DNA of 64,000 bases from Alphaproteobacteria bacterium (GCA_019232625.1 JAFANP010000035.1:77512-141511), one strand, 5' to 3'; numbered from the stretch's first letter, positions 32,952 through 40,813 are shown. Numbers and translations are program-made. The notes: a model not told the origin generated them from the letters alone.

Positions 32952-33194
32952 CTAGTGCTTCCTGTCCTTCGAGCTCGCCGGATCGTTGCCGGGAGCGACG
33001 GTATCGGAATCGCGAAAGCGATGGTCGCGGCCCTGGATGCGGACCTCGCCGCCGCCGGCATTGCCGACGATCTGCTTGGCGCGCTTCTCGGCGGCGGCCT
33101 GGGTATCGGTGATTGCGCTGGCGCGCTTCGCGTGCGGCGCAACCACCGCCCATTTATCGCCGCGTCGGGTCACAAATCGGTCGTTCTTACTCAT
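32952..33194 (-). CDS. DUF2188-family protein
   Basis: The 80-residue product MSKNDRFVTRRGDKWAVVAPHAKRASAITDTQAAAEKRAKQIVGNAGGGEVRIQGRDHRFRDSDTVAPGNDP matches DUF2188, small proteins of the type VxxxxxGWxVxxxGxxRAxxxxxTxxxAxxxAxxIAxxxGxExxIHxxDGxIRxxxT. They are frequent on mobile elements. A second ATG one codon upstream is possible. Confidence 0.85.
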   Translation of the reverse strand: MSKNDRFVTRRGDKWAVVAPHAKRASAITDTQAAAEKRAKQIVGNAGGGEVRIQGRDHRFRDSDTVAPGNDPASSKDRKH

Positions 33195-33309
33195 CATCCA
33201 CTCCCTGATGTGGGTGAGGAATATGGGAGTTCGAGACGAAAATTGAAGGCGCGTCAGGATGGCGCGGGGAGTATCACTCCCAGCGGCGACTCATGCGATG
33301 GAGGGTGCC

Positions 33310-33642
33310 ATGCAGGAAAATGTGCAGTGCGTCACCAATTCCGCTCCGCTTCAACTGCAAATTAAGCACGCTAATGGGAACATCTATAATATTGCCGTGG
33401 GCGCGCGCCGAGCGCTGATCGATCCACAAGGCGTCATACGCTTCTTTTCCGTAGACTATGACGATGGAGATACCCAAGCCTACAAGCTGCACCCGCGCCA
33501 TTCTAAGACGGCCGAGCGGTTCGGGTGGGTGCTCGATTTTTTAGCGGGCTACGGGCTCAGCCGCCTCGGCGGTAAGCTTGTAAAGCCGCGGCCAGGGCTC
33601 CCGACACATCAAGCAGAAGCGATTGCGACCAGCTTGGGCTGA
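33310..33642 (+). CDS. Hypothetical small protein
   Basis: From the ATG at 33310, behind GAGGGTGCC, the product is 110 residues; the track start 51 bases upstream has poorer support. It contains LQLQIKHANGNIYNIAVGARRALIDPQGVIRFFSVDYDDGDTQAYKLHPRHSKTAERFGWVLDFLAGYGLSRLGGKL. A short beta domain with a helix is likely. No family recognised. Confidence 0.55.
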   Translation: MQENVQCVTNSAPLQLQIKHANGNIYNIAVGARRALIDPQGVIRFFSVDYDDGDTQAYKLHPRHSKTAERFGWVLDFLAGYGLSRLGGKLVKPRPGLPTHQAEAIATSLG

Positions 33643-33651
33643 GCTGACGGC

Positions 33652-34440
33652 TCAGCCGCGCCCGGTCGATTTGGCCGGGCCACTCGCGGCGGCAGAGGCG
33701 CTTGGCGAGCCGATCTCGGCCACCGCCAATGTCGGGGTGGCTCCGGCAGCGCGTAAGGCGGCGATGGCGTCCTCAAGCTCGCTCGATGCGGTGCTCGTCT
33801 CGGGCGCGTTAGGAGCCGTCGCCTGAACGGTCCGCCGCGCTTCCATTTCGCGAGCGAGAAGCCGCAGCGGATCGCCACTGTCGGCCAACGTAGCCGCTTC
33901 CTCCGCTGAACCGCTCCGCCGGCGTAAGAGCGCGGCGGCTTCGGCTTTCACCCGTGCATCGGCTTCGTCGGTGGAGAGGCCGTCGCGCCGCATGCTGTCG
34001 CGCAGCCGGGCGTGGGTGGCGGCAAGCTCGTCGAAGCGATGCTGGAACTCGGGGTTGGAATCGGCGCCGTGGGCAGCGGCGTCCGCCATCTGGCCGAGGG
34101 CAACGGCCGAGGCATTCAGCTCGCCTTGCGACGTGCCCTTCGCCTGCTCGCGCTCGACATCGGCGCGGCGCTCGGCCTCGCGGCGGCGGTATTCGGCTTC
34201 TTCCTCCGGCGAGGCGAATTGCAGGTAGGGATCGAAGCGATGCAAGTCGCGCATGATTGCTTGGACCTGTTGGCGGCTGGCGGCGCTTGCGACGGCGAGC
34301 TCGGCGGTGGGCGCCGATGCTTCGCCACGGGCTTGCTGGGCCATGCCCGTAGCCATGGTGGCGGCAGCAGCGATCTCGGCGCGCAGGGCGGCAAGGTCCG
34401 CCGTGCTGCCCCGCGCGATGGCGCGTTGCAAATGGGTCAA
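33652..34440 (-). CDS. Alanine-rich coiled-coil protein, start unresolved
   Basis: The ORF in the track (262 residues, TTG start) is an alanine/glutamate-rich helix throughout (RRREAERRADVEREQAKGTSQGEL, LAATHARLRDSMRRDGLSTDEADARVKAEAAALLRRR). The open frame continues upstream without a stop to about 34670 (ADRAELLARILTAETDLEKALAQLPQAGSARADAEAQRAR in the same style), but has no ATG, GTG or TTG there; a GGAGGT sits just before AGATTC near 34630. The true start may be rare or lost. Function unknown, possibly a former conjugation accessory. Confidence 0.55.
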   Translation of the reverse strand: MTHLQRAIARGSTADLAALRAEIAAAATMATGMAQQARGEASAPTAELAVASAASRQQVQAIMRDLHRFDPYLQFASPEEEAEYRRREAERRADVEREQAKGTSQGELNASAVALGQMADAAAHGADSNPEFQHRFDELAATHARLRDSMRRDGLSTDEADARVKAEAAALLRRRSGSAEEAATLADSGDPLRLLAREMEARRTVQATAPNAPETSTASSELEDAIAALRAAGATPTLAVAEIGSPSASAAASGPAKSTGRG

Positions 34441-34920
34441 ACGGGCGCGCTGCGCCTCGGCGTCGGCGCGGGCGGAGCCTGCTTGCGGAAGCTGGGCGAG
34501 CGCTTTCTCGAGGTCGGTTTCGGCGGTGAGAATGCGGGCCAGAAGCTCGGCGCGATCGGCGGCGATGGCGGGTGAGGCTTGGGCTGTCGGGTCGGCTGCT
34601 ATGCGGCGCTCGTGCGAGGGGGTGAATCTACCTCCGATTGTAGCCCGAACATTGCTAAGAAATCGTTAATGCGCGGTTCGCGCGCTCGACTGGACCAGCC
34701 GGATCGGTTCGCGGTGGATGATTCCCCTTCTGCCCTTGCGGCAAGGCTCCGGGTCTTCGGCGGTTCTAGCCGACCGATGCTCCCGGCAAAGGCGATTTGC
34801 TTCCTTCGTGCAGCTTCATCCCGCCTGCGGCGGTTTGCGGCCTTGTCCGGTGCGCCAAGCGGTCGACGGTTTTCGCCTTGTCCGTCGCACATTGCCGTGC
34901 GGGACAGAAAGGGAGGAACC

Positions 34921-35013
34921 ATGAGCTACGACGATATCCTGCTTATCCAGGCGCTGGCGAGCCTCGTCGCTGCCGTTGCGCAGCTGATCGGGGCGATGCG
35001 GGGGCCGCCGTAG
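34921..35013 (+). CDS. Very small hydrophobic protein
   Basis: A strong ribosome-binding site (GGGAGGAACC) precedes ATG for MSYDDILLIQALASLVAAVAQLIGAMRGPP, 30 residues with a single hydrophobic helix. It is too short for the usual annotation cut-offs. It could be a membrane-active peptide or toxin-like microprotein, but nothing more is shown. The preceding 280 bp have no other supported gene. Confidence 0.45.
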   Translation: MSYDDILLIQALASLVAAVAQLIGAMRGPP

Positions 35014-35038
35014 GGCGGCCCTCATCGCGGGGCTGGCG

Positions 35039-35404
35039 CTACTGCGCCACCCAAGCCGACAGGCTGAGATCCGACCAGCCGCCGGCCGGTCGCGGCGGCC
35101 GGGCCGGGCGCGGCGGTCGGGCGGGTCTTGCCGGACGGGGCGGCCGAGGGGCGCGAGGCGCCCGGGCCGGTCGCGCGGGCCTGTTGCTGCCGGTCACTTG
35201 GCCGTTGGGATTCCAGGCCACCACCCGGCCGCTATGGTCCAGGCAGTTCAAGCCGAGGACCGGGCCGAGCCAGTTGCCCGAGTCGGCCGACCAAGAGTGC
35301 CCGCCCGACAGGTAAGCCACCCAATTCAAATCGGTATCCCAGATATGCTGCCCCGGCTCGCACCAGCCGACCAGGGCACAGTCTTTGTCGAACAACGGGA
35401 GCAT
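35039..35404 (-). CDS. 4-fold-beta-flower-like protein with R/P/A repeat linker
   Basis: The first 75 residues consist of short repeats: LFDKDCALVGWCEPGQHIWDTDLNWVAYLSGGHSWSADSGNWLGPVLGLNCLDHSGRVVAWNPNG. This resembles the 4-fold beta flower type (D-x-G/L-x-x-V-G/A-x-x pattern). A low-complexity segment of RPARPARAPRAPRPPRP type follows, then a short tail GGWSDLSLSAWVAQ. The function of the family is unknown. Confidence 0.55.
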   Translation of the reverse strand: MLPLFDKDCALVGWCEPGQHIWDTDLNWVAYLSGGHSWSADSGNWLGPVLGLNCLDHSGRVVAWNPNGQVTGSNRPARPARAPRAPRPPRPARPARPPRPARPPRPAGGWSDLSLSAWVAQ

Positions 35405-35487
35405 CGTTCCCCTTTCATTGCGGTGCGGTCAGGGAAGTTGATCTAGGTTGGGGCGGCGGGGCTTCAAGGCATCGCCGCCCCAGCCAT

Positions 35488-35736
35488 TCAAAACAGGCTC
35501 AGCTGCCGCCAACGGGCGCGTACGATGCGCCATTGCGGCTGCCTCGCGGCTTCCTCGAGCCAGCGTCGCACATAGGCGACGAGGCCACCCGCCTCGTCGA
35601 TCTCGCCCGGCCGCAGGAAGTGCGAGCGATAGCCGTTGTCGGTGATCGGCAGCGGCGCGTTGCGCTCGGGGGCGATGACCTGGATCTCCAGATGGTCGTA
35701 GCCGGGGAAATATTCGGGCTGGTAGCGGATGGTCAT
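35488..35736 (-). CDS. Hypothetical protein of the former conjugation region
   Basis: From the ATG at 35734-35736 the product is 82 residues: MTIRYQPEYFPGYDHLEIQVIAPERNAPLPITDNGYRSHFLRPGEIDEAGGLVAYVRRWLEEAARQPQWRIVRARWRQLSLF. The upstream part of the track ORF is arginine/proline-rich and read from another gene. The stop of the next gene upstream (35754) is 18 bp away. It is of the kind found on alphaproteobacterial plasmids and ICEs, but I cannot name it. Confidence 0.6.
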   Translation of the reverse strand: MTIRYQPEYFPGYDHLEIQVIAPERNAPLPITDNGYRSHFLRPGEIDEAGGLVAYVRRWLEEAARQPQWRIVRARWRQLSLF

Positions 35737-35753
35737 GGTGATGCCGTCCCAAG

Positions 35754-36103
35754 TCAGCTTAGCGCGGCGCGGCCGCGGCTTCGTCCGCTTCGTCGGCTTC
35801 TGGCGGCTTGCCCGCGCCTTCTTGGCGGCGGGCTTGCCGCCGGGGCGGCACTTGGCCGCCCCGGGGCGAGCGGAGGTGACTGCTGGCCTCCGTCCTGCTC
35901 GGCTTCGCCATCGGCGGCCGGCTTGATCTCGCGCATCACGAGGCGGCCCGCGAGCGGGAGGGCGGTGCATTCGAGGCTGAACCCCCGCCATCCTTGTTCG
36001 GCCAGGCGGCGCCGATTTCGCGCCAGCTGGCTTTCTTGCCGTGGCCGATGACCTGATAGAGGCGGTGTGTCGGGCGGCGGTTCTGGGTGTAGAGGTCGGA
36101 CAT
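35754..36103 (-). pseudogene. Plasmid-type hypothetical protein with a frameshift in a G run
   Basis: From the ATG at 36101-36103, behind GAAGGAGAAG, the frame reads MSDLYTQNRRPTHRLYQVIGHGKKASWREIGAAWPNKDGGG and then drifts to a stop at 35936. One extra G in the GGGGG run near 35990 continues it as FSLECTALPLAGRLVMREIKPAADGEAEQDGG, a natural sequel, ending at 35754 after a basic low-complexity tail. A homopolymer error or a real mutation are both possible. Confidence 0.6.
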
Positions 36104-36462
36104 TTGCTTCTCCTTCGTTGCAGCGCGGACCATTCCGCGGCTGATGGGGAGAGCACGGCGACGGCCATGGAGGCGGCGGTCACACCCCGCTTGCGCCCGA
36201 AGGGGGCGGAGCTGCACACGCGCAGCACGGAAGCGAGCCGGGTTGATCGGCGCCGGGCCGGGGCCAGCAATCGACCTTCAAAGCCGTGGATGGTTCGGGT
36301 GTTGGGGGGGAAGTATTCGAGCGCGCACCCGGAACCCGGCCTCTTAGCGCAACTCAGGTTCGGGCCCGGTGAGCTTGCTGGTGTGAAATTTTCGCGCCCC
36401 TGGCAGCTCGAAAAGGGCGGTGCGGGTTCCCATATGCCTCGGTCTAACCAAGGGAGGATCGA
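36104..36462. other. Intergenic region without supported gene
   Basis: The 359 bp contain only weak, overlapping arginine-rich ORFs on both strands. The last 20 bases carry AAGGGAGGATCGA, the ribosome-binding site of the next gene. A GGTGTTGGGGGGGAAG tract near 36300 is notable only for its G run. Confidence 0.4.
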
Positions 36463-37071
36463 GTGGCGGTCTTGGGTGAGTTGCTGTTCTATTCCGGCTT
36501 CCGCCGGGCGACGCTGTCGGACGCGCTTCAGAATAATCTCGCGCACAACGTGCAGGCCGAAGTTGACAAGCTCCGCGACTCGGAATTTGCTGCGAAGTCG
36601 GACGAGGAGCTCGTCGCGCTGATGGTCGAGCGCTGCAAGTCAACGCCGCTGGAGCTGAAGCTTGATCAGTCGCAAGGCGGCGCCGATCCGATCCGCCTCA
36701 ATGTCCAGGACGTGTTCGGCGATCGCGCGATGGTCGATGGATTCCGCATCACGAAGGCGATTCCGTTCGACGGCGATGCCGTGCTGTTCGAGTTGCAGCC
36801 GAATCAGTTCGATCTGAGTCCCCCGCGCGGTGAAGTGCGGGGCGACCGGGTGATCGTTGGTATGGAGGTGCGTGCGAGCGCTGCGGCGGAGGCCGAGCGC
36901 TATATCAACGAGCAGGTGGCGGATATTCAGAAATATATCGGCTGGCAGGCCGACGCCATCGCCCAGCATAACGCGGCGTTGCCTGGCGCGGCGATGATGG
37001 CGATCCAGCGGCGTCGGGCGAACTCCGACAAGGCGTCGGAAATCGCGCGGAGGTTAAGCGGGGGCGGTTAG
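36463..37071 (+). CDS. Hypothetical protein, possibly C-terminally truncated
   Basis: The 202-residue protein (GTG start with GGGAGGA) is helical at both ends with a beta-rich middle (LRLNVQDVFGDRAMVDGFRITKAIPFDGDAVLFELQPNQFDLSPPRGEVRGDRVIVGMEV) and a tail AERYINEQVADIQKYIGWQADAIAQHNAALPGAAMMAIQRRR. This layout reminds me of the N-terminal parts of larger bacterial defence proteins that go on to a C-terminal effector domain. Here the protein ends in RRLSGGG, running into the opposing gene by 18 bases. Confidence 0.55.
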   Translation: MAVLGELLFYSGFRRATLSDALQNNLAHNVQAEVDKLRDSEFAAKSDEELVALMVERCKSTPLELKLDQSQGGADPIRLNVQDVFGDRAMVDGFRITKAIPFDGDAVLFELQPNQFDLSPPRGEVRGDRVIVGMEVRASAAAEAERYINEQVADIQKYIGWQADAIAQHNAALPGAAMMAIQRRRANSDKASEIARRLSGGG

Positions 37072-37782
37072 TGGCGCTTCCACTCCCGCCTGGAACTCAT
37101 CCTCTCCCCCTTCCGCTCTCGGGCGGTAGGTGCCGAAGATGTGATCCCAATACGGAAAGACCATTCCGAAATTTGTGTTTGCGTCGACCGGTCGTACGGA
37201 GTGATGGATACGATGCATATCGGGCGTCACGATGAACCGGCGAGCGAACGAGTCGATCATCGCCGGCAAGCAGACGTTGCTGTGTGAGACGACGCTTTGA
37301 ACAGTCGCAACGAGGGCATATGCAGCGGCTCCCTCCGCTGGGACGCCGGCGACTAAAATAAGTGCGAACTGGACCGGCGCGTTCGCTAGCGGCTCAAGCG
37401 GATGATGGCGGACGCCGGTGGAGGCATCGACGGCGGAGTCGGAATGGTGAAGCCGATGAAGCGTCCAGAGCCATGGCACGGCATGTAGGAGACGATGCGT
37501 CCAGTACTGGAACAGATCCAGCAATAGCAGCGACAGAGCCACGCCTAATGCCAGTGGCAAGAACGCCCAGGTCGAGTCGGCAATGAGCTTCGGCGTATGC
37601 TCGGTGACGAGCGGGTAAATCCACGGCCATAAAAGGCGCAGCAGTGCGACCCAGACGATGGCCAAGATGAGGTTGGCCGACCAACGCCGAAGTTTTTCTC
37701 CGCCTCTCGCTTTTGGCGAGAGAGTTTCGAGCACCGCCGCCGCTGCAAGGAGCGCAGCAAAGATCAAGAGGTCTCGAAGCAC
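37054..37782 (-). CDS. Sterol desaturase / fatty acid hydroxylase-family membrane enzyme
   Basis: The 242-residue protein has the di-iron histidine boxes in order: HRLLH (after LLLDLFQYWT), HRLHHSD, and HRIHH near the end, with about four membrane helices. The family puts hydroxyl groups or double bonds into lipids, carotenoids or hopanoids. It is unusual as cargo of a mobile element; with the CDP-alcohol transferase it is the second lipid-active enzyme of the island. Confidence 0.88.
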   Translation of the reverse strand: MLRDLLIFAALLAAAAVLETLSPKARGGEKLRRWSANLILAIVWVALLRLLWPWIYPLVTEHTPKLIADSTWAFLPLALGVALSLLLLDLFQYWTHRLLHAVPWLWTLHRLHHSDSAVDASTGVRHHPLEPLANAPVQFALILVAGVPAEGAAAYALVATVQSVVSHSNVCLPAMIDSFARRFIVTPDMHRIHHSVRPVDANTNFGMVFPYWDHIFGTYRPRAEGGEDEFQAGVEAPLTAPA

Positions 37783-37805
37783 AGCAAGCAGCTTTCAAAC
37801 CTGGC

Positions 37806-38432
37806 CTAAGGCGGTGGTGGCGGCAACGGCGGCGGTGCCATAGGTGGCGGGGTCATCGGCGGTGGCGGCGGAGGGATGATCGCTACCTCGAACTCGATAT
37901 CGGAGTCGGGCGCGCGGGTTCTCATGGCAAGCGCGAATATGCCGCTGATATTCATGAAGCGTGTCTTGATGCAGCCGCGCCGCTCGGGAGTGAGCTTGCG
38001 GCTGGCAACTGGTCCTCCGTCGAGCGATGTCCCGGTGACGTCCAGAAGGTCGGGCGCGCACATATTGAAGGTGAAGTCGATTGGCTCGGGTATTCGGTAG
38101 ACGATCTCCCGGACAAACGTGCCATCGCGCATGCGTTTGGGCGGGTTGGGTTCGCCTCGCCGGGGCCGAATTACGACCATATCTTTTGGTGATTCCGTGC
38201 AAGTCAAAGCCTGCGAGCCGTAATTCACCCCGCCAACGAAGCTGCACACATTGATGACTTGCGGCGCGCGCGGTGGTGCTGGCGGTGCCGGAGGTCGCGG
38301 CGGCCGAGGGGGCGACGACGGCTGAAGCGCAAATCCGCTCAGCGCGAGGCCACCCAAAGTTAGAAGTAGGGCGAGACGAAGACTACTCTTGCGAGGTTTT
38401 GGGTTCTCGGATGCAGGTGAGGTTTTGGTCAC
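37806..38432 (-). CDS. Membrane-anchored proline-rich protein, paralogue of its neighbour
   Basis: GTG at 38430-38432, overlapping the end of the upstream gene by 50 bases, gives 208 residues. A membrane segment (LRLALLLTLGGLALSGFAL) is followed by a proline-rich spacer (PSSPPRPPRPPAPPAPP) and the cysteine motif VCSFVGGVNYGSQALTC. A beta-rich domain follows, and the tail is a run of prolines. The motif repeats in the neighbouring gene (ICSFTGGTNFGDQNLTC), so the two arose by duplication. Extracytoplasmic, function unknown. Confidence 0.65.
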   Translation of the reverse strand: MTKTSPASENPKPRKSSLRLALLLTLGGLALSGFALQPSSPPRPPRPPAPPAPPRAPQVINVCSFVGGVNYGSQALTCTESPKDMVVIRPRRGEPNPPKRMRDGTFVREIVYRIPEPIDFTFNMCAPDLLDVTGTSLDGGPVASRKLTPERRGCIKTRFMNISGIFALAMRTRAPDSDIEFEVAIIPPPPPPMTPPPMAPPPLPPPPP

Positions 38433-38952
38433 CGAAGTTTGTTCCACCCGTAAACGAACAAATATTTTGCACGTTCTGCGGCGGAGATTCAACTGACTCT
38501 TGGACGGGAACAGCGACAATGGCGCGCTCTCGTTCGGACGGACGGCTGGGAGGCCGAGATGCCGTACGACTGACCGTCTTAGGCTTGGCGTTCCTCGACG
38601 GTTCAACCTGCGGAACAGGCTGCGGCGGCACGGCAGCGCCCAACGATTCGGTCAAATTAGCCGTAGTGGTTTCGTCCGGCGCCGTTACCGTCGTCGAATT
38701 CTGAGCCTCAACGGTTGCCAAGTTGTCCGCGTTTGCATTCGTCTCAGTTGAATCAGAATCCCGGAAGGCGTCTCTAACAATGAGGCCGGCGGACAGGGTG
38801 AGGAACACCGCGCCCAACAGGATAAAGAAGGTTCTCTGGCGTTGAGTGAGAGCAGTGGGCACGCTCAGTAGCCAGCTCTGAAATCCGCCTCCGAGCATGC
38901 CGATGATCAGCATCGCTGCTCCGATCAATGCGAGGGCGGTCACATTCGTCAT
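38383..38952 (-). CDS. Two-helix membrane protein with a CSFxGGxNxGxQxLTC tail
   Basis: The 189-residue protein has two membrane segments (ALALIGAAMLIIGMLGGGF and FILLGAVFLTLSAGLIV), a threonine/alanine-rich linker and the C-terminal motif ICSFTGGTNFGDQNLTC. The two cysteines could form a disulfide outside the membrane. It precedes and overlaps its paralogue. Confidence 0.65.
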   Translation of the reverse strand: MTNVTALALIGAAMLIIGMLGGGFQSWLLSVPTALTQRQRTFFILLGAVFLTLSAGLIVRDAFRDSDSTETNANADNLATVEAQNSTTVTAPDETTTANLTESLGAAVPPQPVPQVEPSRNAKPKTVSRTASRPPSRPSERERAIVAVPVQESVESPPQNVQNICSFTGGTNFGDQNLTCIREPKTSQE

Positions 38953-39234
38953 CGAGCCTACTGCCCATCAAGTGTGCATGAAAACTGTGGTCTCTTTTAG
39001 ATGGTGTATTGAAAGTGGTTTCGCAACGCACTCATGACCGCGATTAAGCCGGCGCCGCCATTACAGCCGAGCGCTGGATAGCACGATCAGACGTAAGAAA
39101 ATGCGATGGCTAGCTGCCGTTCGGCAGACGTGGGCCAACGGTCCAGCCGTGCGGCAGTGCCTTCGCTATCGGCGGAGCCGGTGCCGGCTCTCATCGCCGG
39201 TAGGCATTGCCGTTAGGCGTAGCTTAGAAGAAGG

Positions 39235-39546
39235 TGGTGCGGGCGGGGGGACTCGAACCCCCACAGGCCTTTCGGCCCTACGGATTTTCGTACCAGCTAC
39301 GGCTTTCGCCGCCGCCCGGCGAGCCGGGCGTTTGTGGTCTGGACTATCCCTTCACCATGCCCCGAGGGAAAGCCGGGGGTTAGGTGCTGCCCGTCTAGTC
39401 TCTACACCTTCCCGTCGCCGGGCTTGGCTCGGGATTCCCATCTGACAGGGTTCCCCGAATTTGAGCAGTTCTGCATCCCCGGTTTCCCGGGGAGCACTCA
39501 AGGCCTGGCCTAAGTCCGTTGCGTCTACCAATTTCGCCACGCCCGC
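39235..39546 (-). tRNA. tRNA-Leu(UAA) interrupted by a group I intron
   Basis: Exon 1 (39512-39546) is GCGGGCGTGGCGAAATTGG..ACGGACTT and exon 2 (39235-39288) starts AAAATCCGT and ends with CGCCCGCA plus an encoded CCA. The spliced product has a 7-bp acceptor stem (GCGGGCG/CGCCCGC), anticodon stem ACGGA/TCCGT with loop CUUAAAA (anticodon UAA), a long variable arm GGGCCGAAAGGCC and a T arm GGGGG-TTCGAGT-CCCCC. The intron sits between U34 and A35, the position used in cyanobacterial and plastid tRNA-Leu(UAA). It is element-borne, 78 bp from the integrase stop, and its body differs from the chromosomal tRNA-Leu halves, so it is not a duplicate of them. Confidence 0.93.
39289..39511 (-). ncRNA. 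Group I intron (IC3-like), 223 nt, no ORF
   Basis: The sense strand has the four conserved core segments in order: P-like CAAATTCGGGGAACCC, Q-like AATCCCGAGCCAAGC, R-like GTGTAGAGACTAGACGG and S-like AAGGGATAGTCCAGACC, with P7 formed by ACTA/TAGT. They are close to the core of the Azoarcus tRNA-Ile intron. A GCCCGGC..GCCGGGC stem lies near the 3' end. Exon 1 ends in U and the intron ends in G, as group I splicing requires. No homing endonuclease is present, so mobility would depend on the carrier element. Confidence 0.93.
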
Positions 39547-39624
39547 ATGCCGTGGCGATTTATAGAGGCGGCGCGATTCGCCGCCAAGCGAAGAAACGGA
39601 AACGCCCCCAATGGGCCTTTGACC

Positions 39625-40797
39625 CTATTGCAGGCTTGGCTGCGTACGGCGGCCGGGGCGAGCCTTCCGCACATTGATCGCGGCCGCGTCCAGCGTGTTC
39701 TTGATGTGCGAGGCGTAATAGGTCTCGATCATCTCGACGCTGGTGCGGCAGTTTTTGGCGATCTGGTAGATGTCGGCCCCTTCCATCAGGCGGAAGCAGA
39801 TATAGGTGTGGCGCAGGCTGTAGAAGGTGCGCGGCTGGCCCTCGCGGTCTTTCTTCAAGCCGAGCTCGGTGAGCACGTCGTTGAACAGCTCGCGCTGAAG
39901 GTTTGGGAAGAGCCGATTGGTCGGCTGACCCTTGTTGCGTTCGCGCAGGCGGCGGAAGGGCATCACGGCGCCGGGCATGCTCTTGCAGTAGCCGACGCCG
40001 CGCTTGCCGCGGACCTCGATGACTAAGATGCGTTCGCGCGTCGCTGCATCGGTTTCGATGGCGACGTCTCGGTATTCGAGGCGCAGGGCCTCGTCGGGCC
40101 GAAGGCCGGTGTTCACCATGAACAGGATGAAGTCGTGCAGGTTTTCGCACGCCGTGCGCCAGCGCTCCTTCTTCGGGTGCTTGGCGCGTTCCCGAGTCGC
40201 CTCGTACAGTTTTTTGTACTCGGCCGGGGAGAACCAGGCGCGGTGCGAGATTTTGCCGTTGCTCTTATAGGGGGTCGAAAGGTCCGGCAGGCTGGGCAGC
40301 CAGCCATGCCGATTCGCGGTCTTGAGGATCTGGCGTAGGCAGACGATTTCCTGATGGAGCGTGCTGCGGGCGGGCGGCTCTCCGCGACGGCCGTTCTTCA
40401 TCGGGTGGATGCGGTAATCCTGGATCAAGCCGGGGGTGATATCCGACAACACGGTATCGCCGAAGAAGGGGTTGAGGTGGCTCGTCACCCGCCTGCGGTG
40501 GCCGGTAACGTAGATCGGGCTGCGCTGGCCTTGGGTAATGACCTCGAACTCGTCCAGGAAGCGCTCGGCTGCCTCCTTGAAGCGCTTGCCCTCCTTGAGG
40601 GCGCCGGAGCGGTATTTGCCGAGAAGCCCGAGATACCAGTCCGTCGCCACGTCCTTGGCGCGGGCCAGGCTCTCCTCCCGCGTGGTCGTCCGATGCTGCT
40701 TGCCGCCAAACGTGCAAGAGCACTGCCCGTGCGGCGTGCTGGGCCGTTTGTAGAGTTGGACCTTGCCGTCCAACAGTTTGTGCCGGGTGCTGTCCAC
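39625..40797 (-). CDS. Tyrosine-family integrase of the element
   Basis: The 390-residue protein (GTG start) has the catalytic arginine in MVNTGLRPDEALRLEYRD, a lysine strand EVRGKRGVGYCK, FYSLRHTYICF (box II with Y in place of the first H, as in several phage integrases) and the nucleophile in TSVEMIETYYAS. The N-terminal part (GGKQHRTTTREESLARAKDVATDWY) is the arm-binding region. It is oriented with its start towards the right attachment site, 112 bp away, as usual for island integrases, and should catalyse crossover in the tRNA-Leu anticodon arm. Confidence 0.93.
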   Translation of the reverse strand: MDSTRHKLLDGKVQLYKRPSTPHGQCSCTFGGKQHRTTTREESLARAKDVATDWYLGLLGKYRSGALKEGKRFKEAAERFLDEFEVITQGQRSPIYVTGHRRRVTSHLNPFFGDTVLSDITPGLIQDYRIHPMKNGRRGEPPARSTLHQEIVCLRQILKTANRHGWLPSLPDLSTPYKSNGKISHRAWFSPAEYKKLYEATRERAKHPKKERWRTACENLHDFILFMVNTGLRPDEALRLEYRDVAIETDAATRERILVIEVRGKRGVGYCKSMPGAVMPFRRLRERNKGQPTNRLFPNLQRELFNDVLTELGLKKDREGQPRTFYSLRHTYICFRLMEGADIYQIAKNCRTSVEMIETYYASHIKNTLDAAAINVRKARPGRRTQPSLQ

Positions 40798-40813
40798 GGT
40801 GCCACCAACGCAA

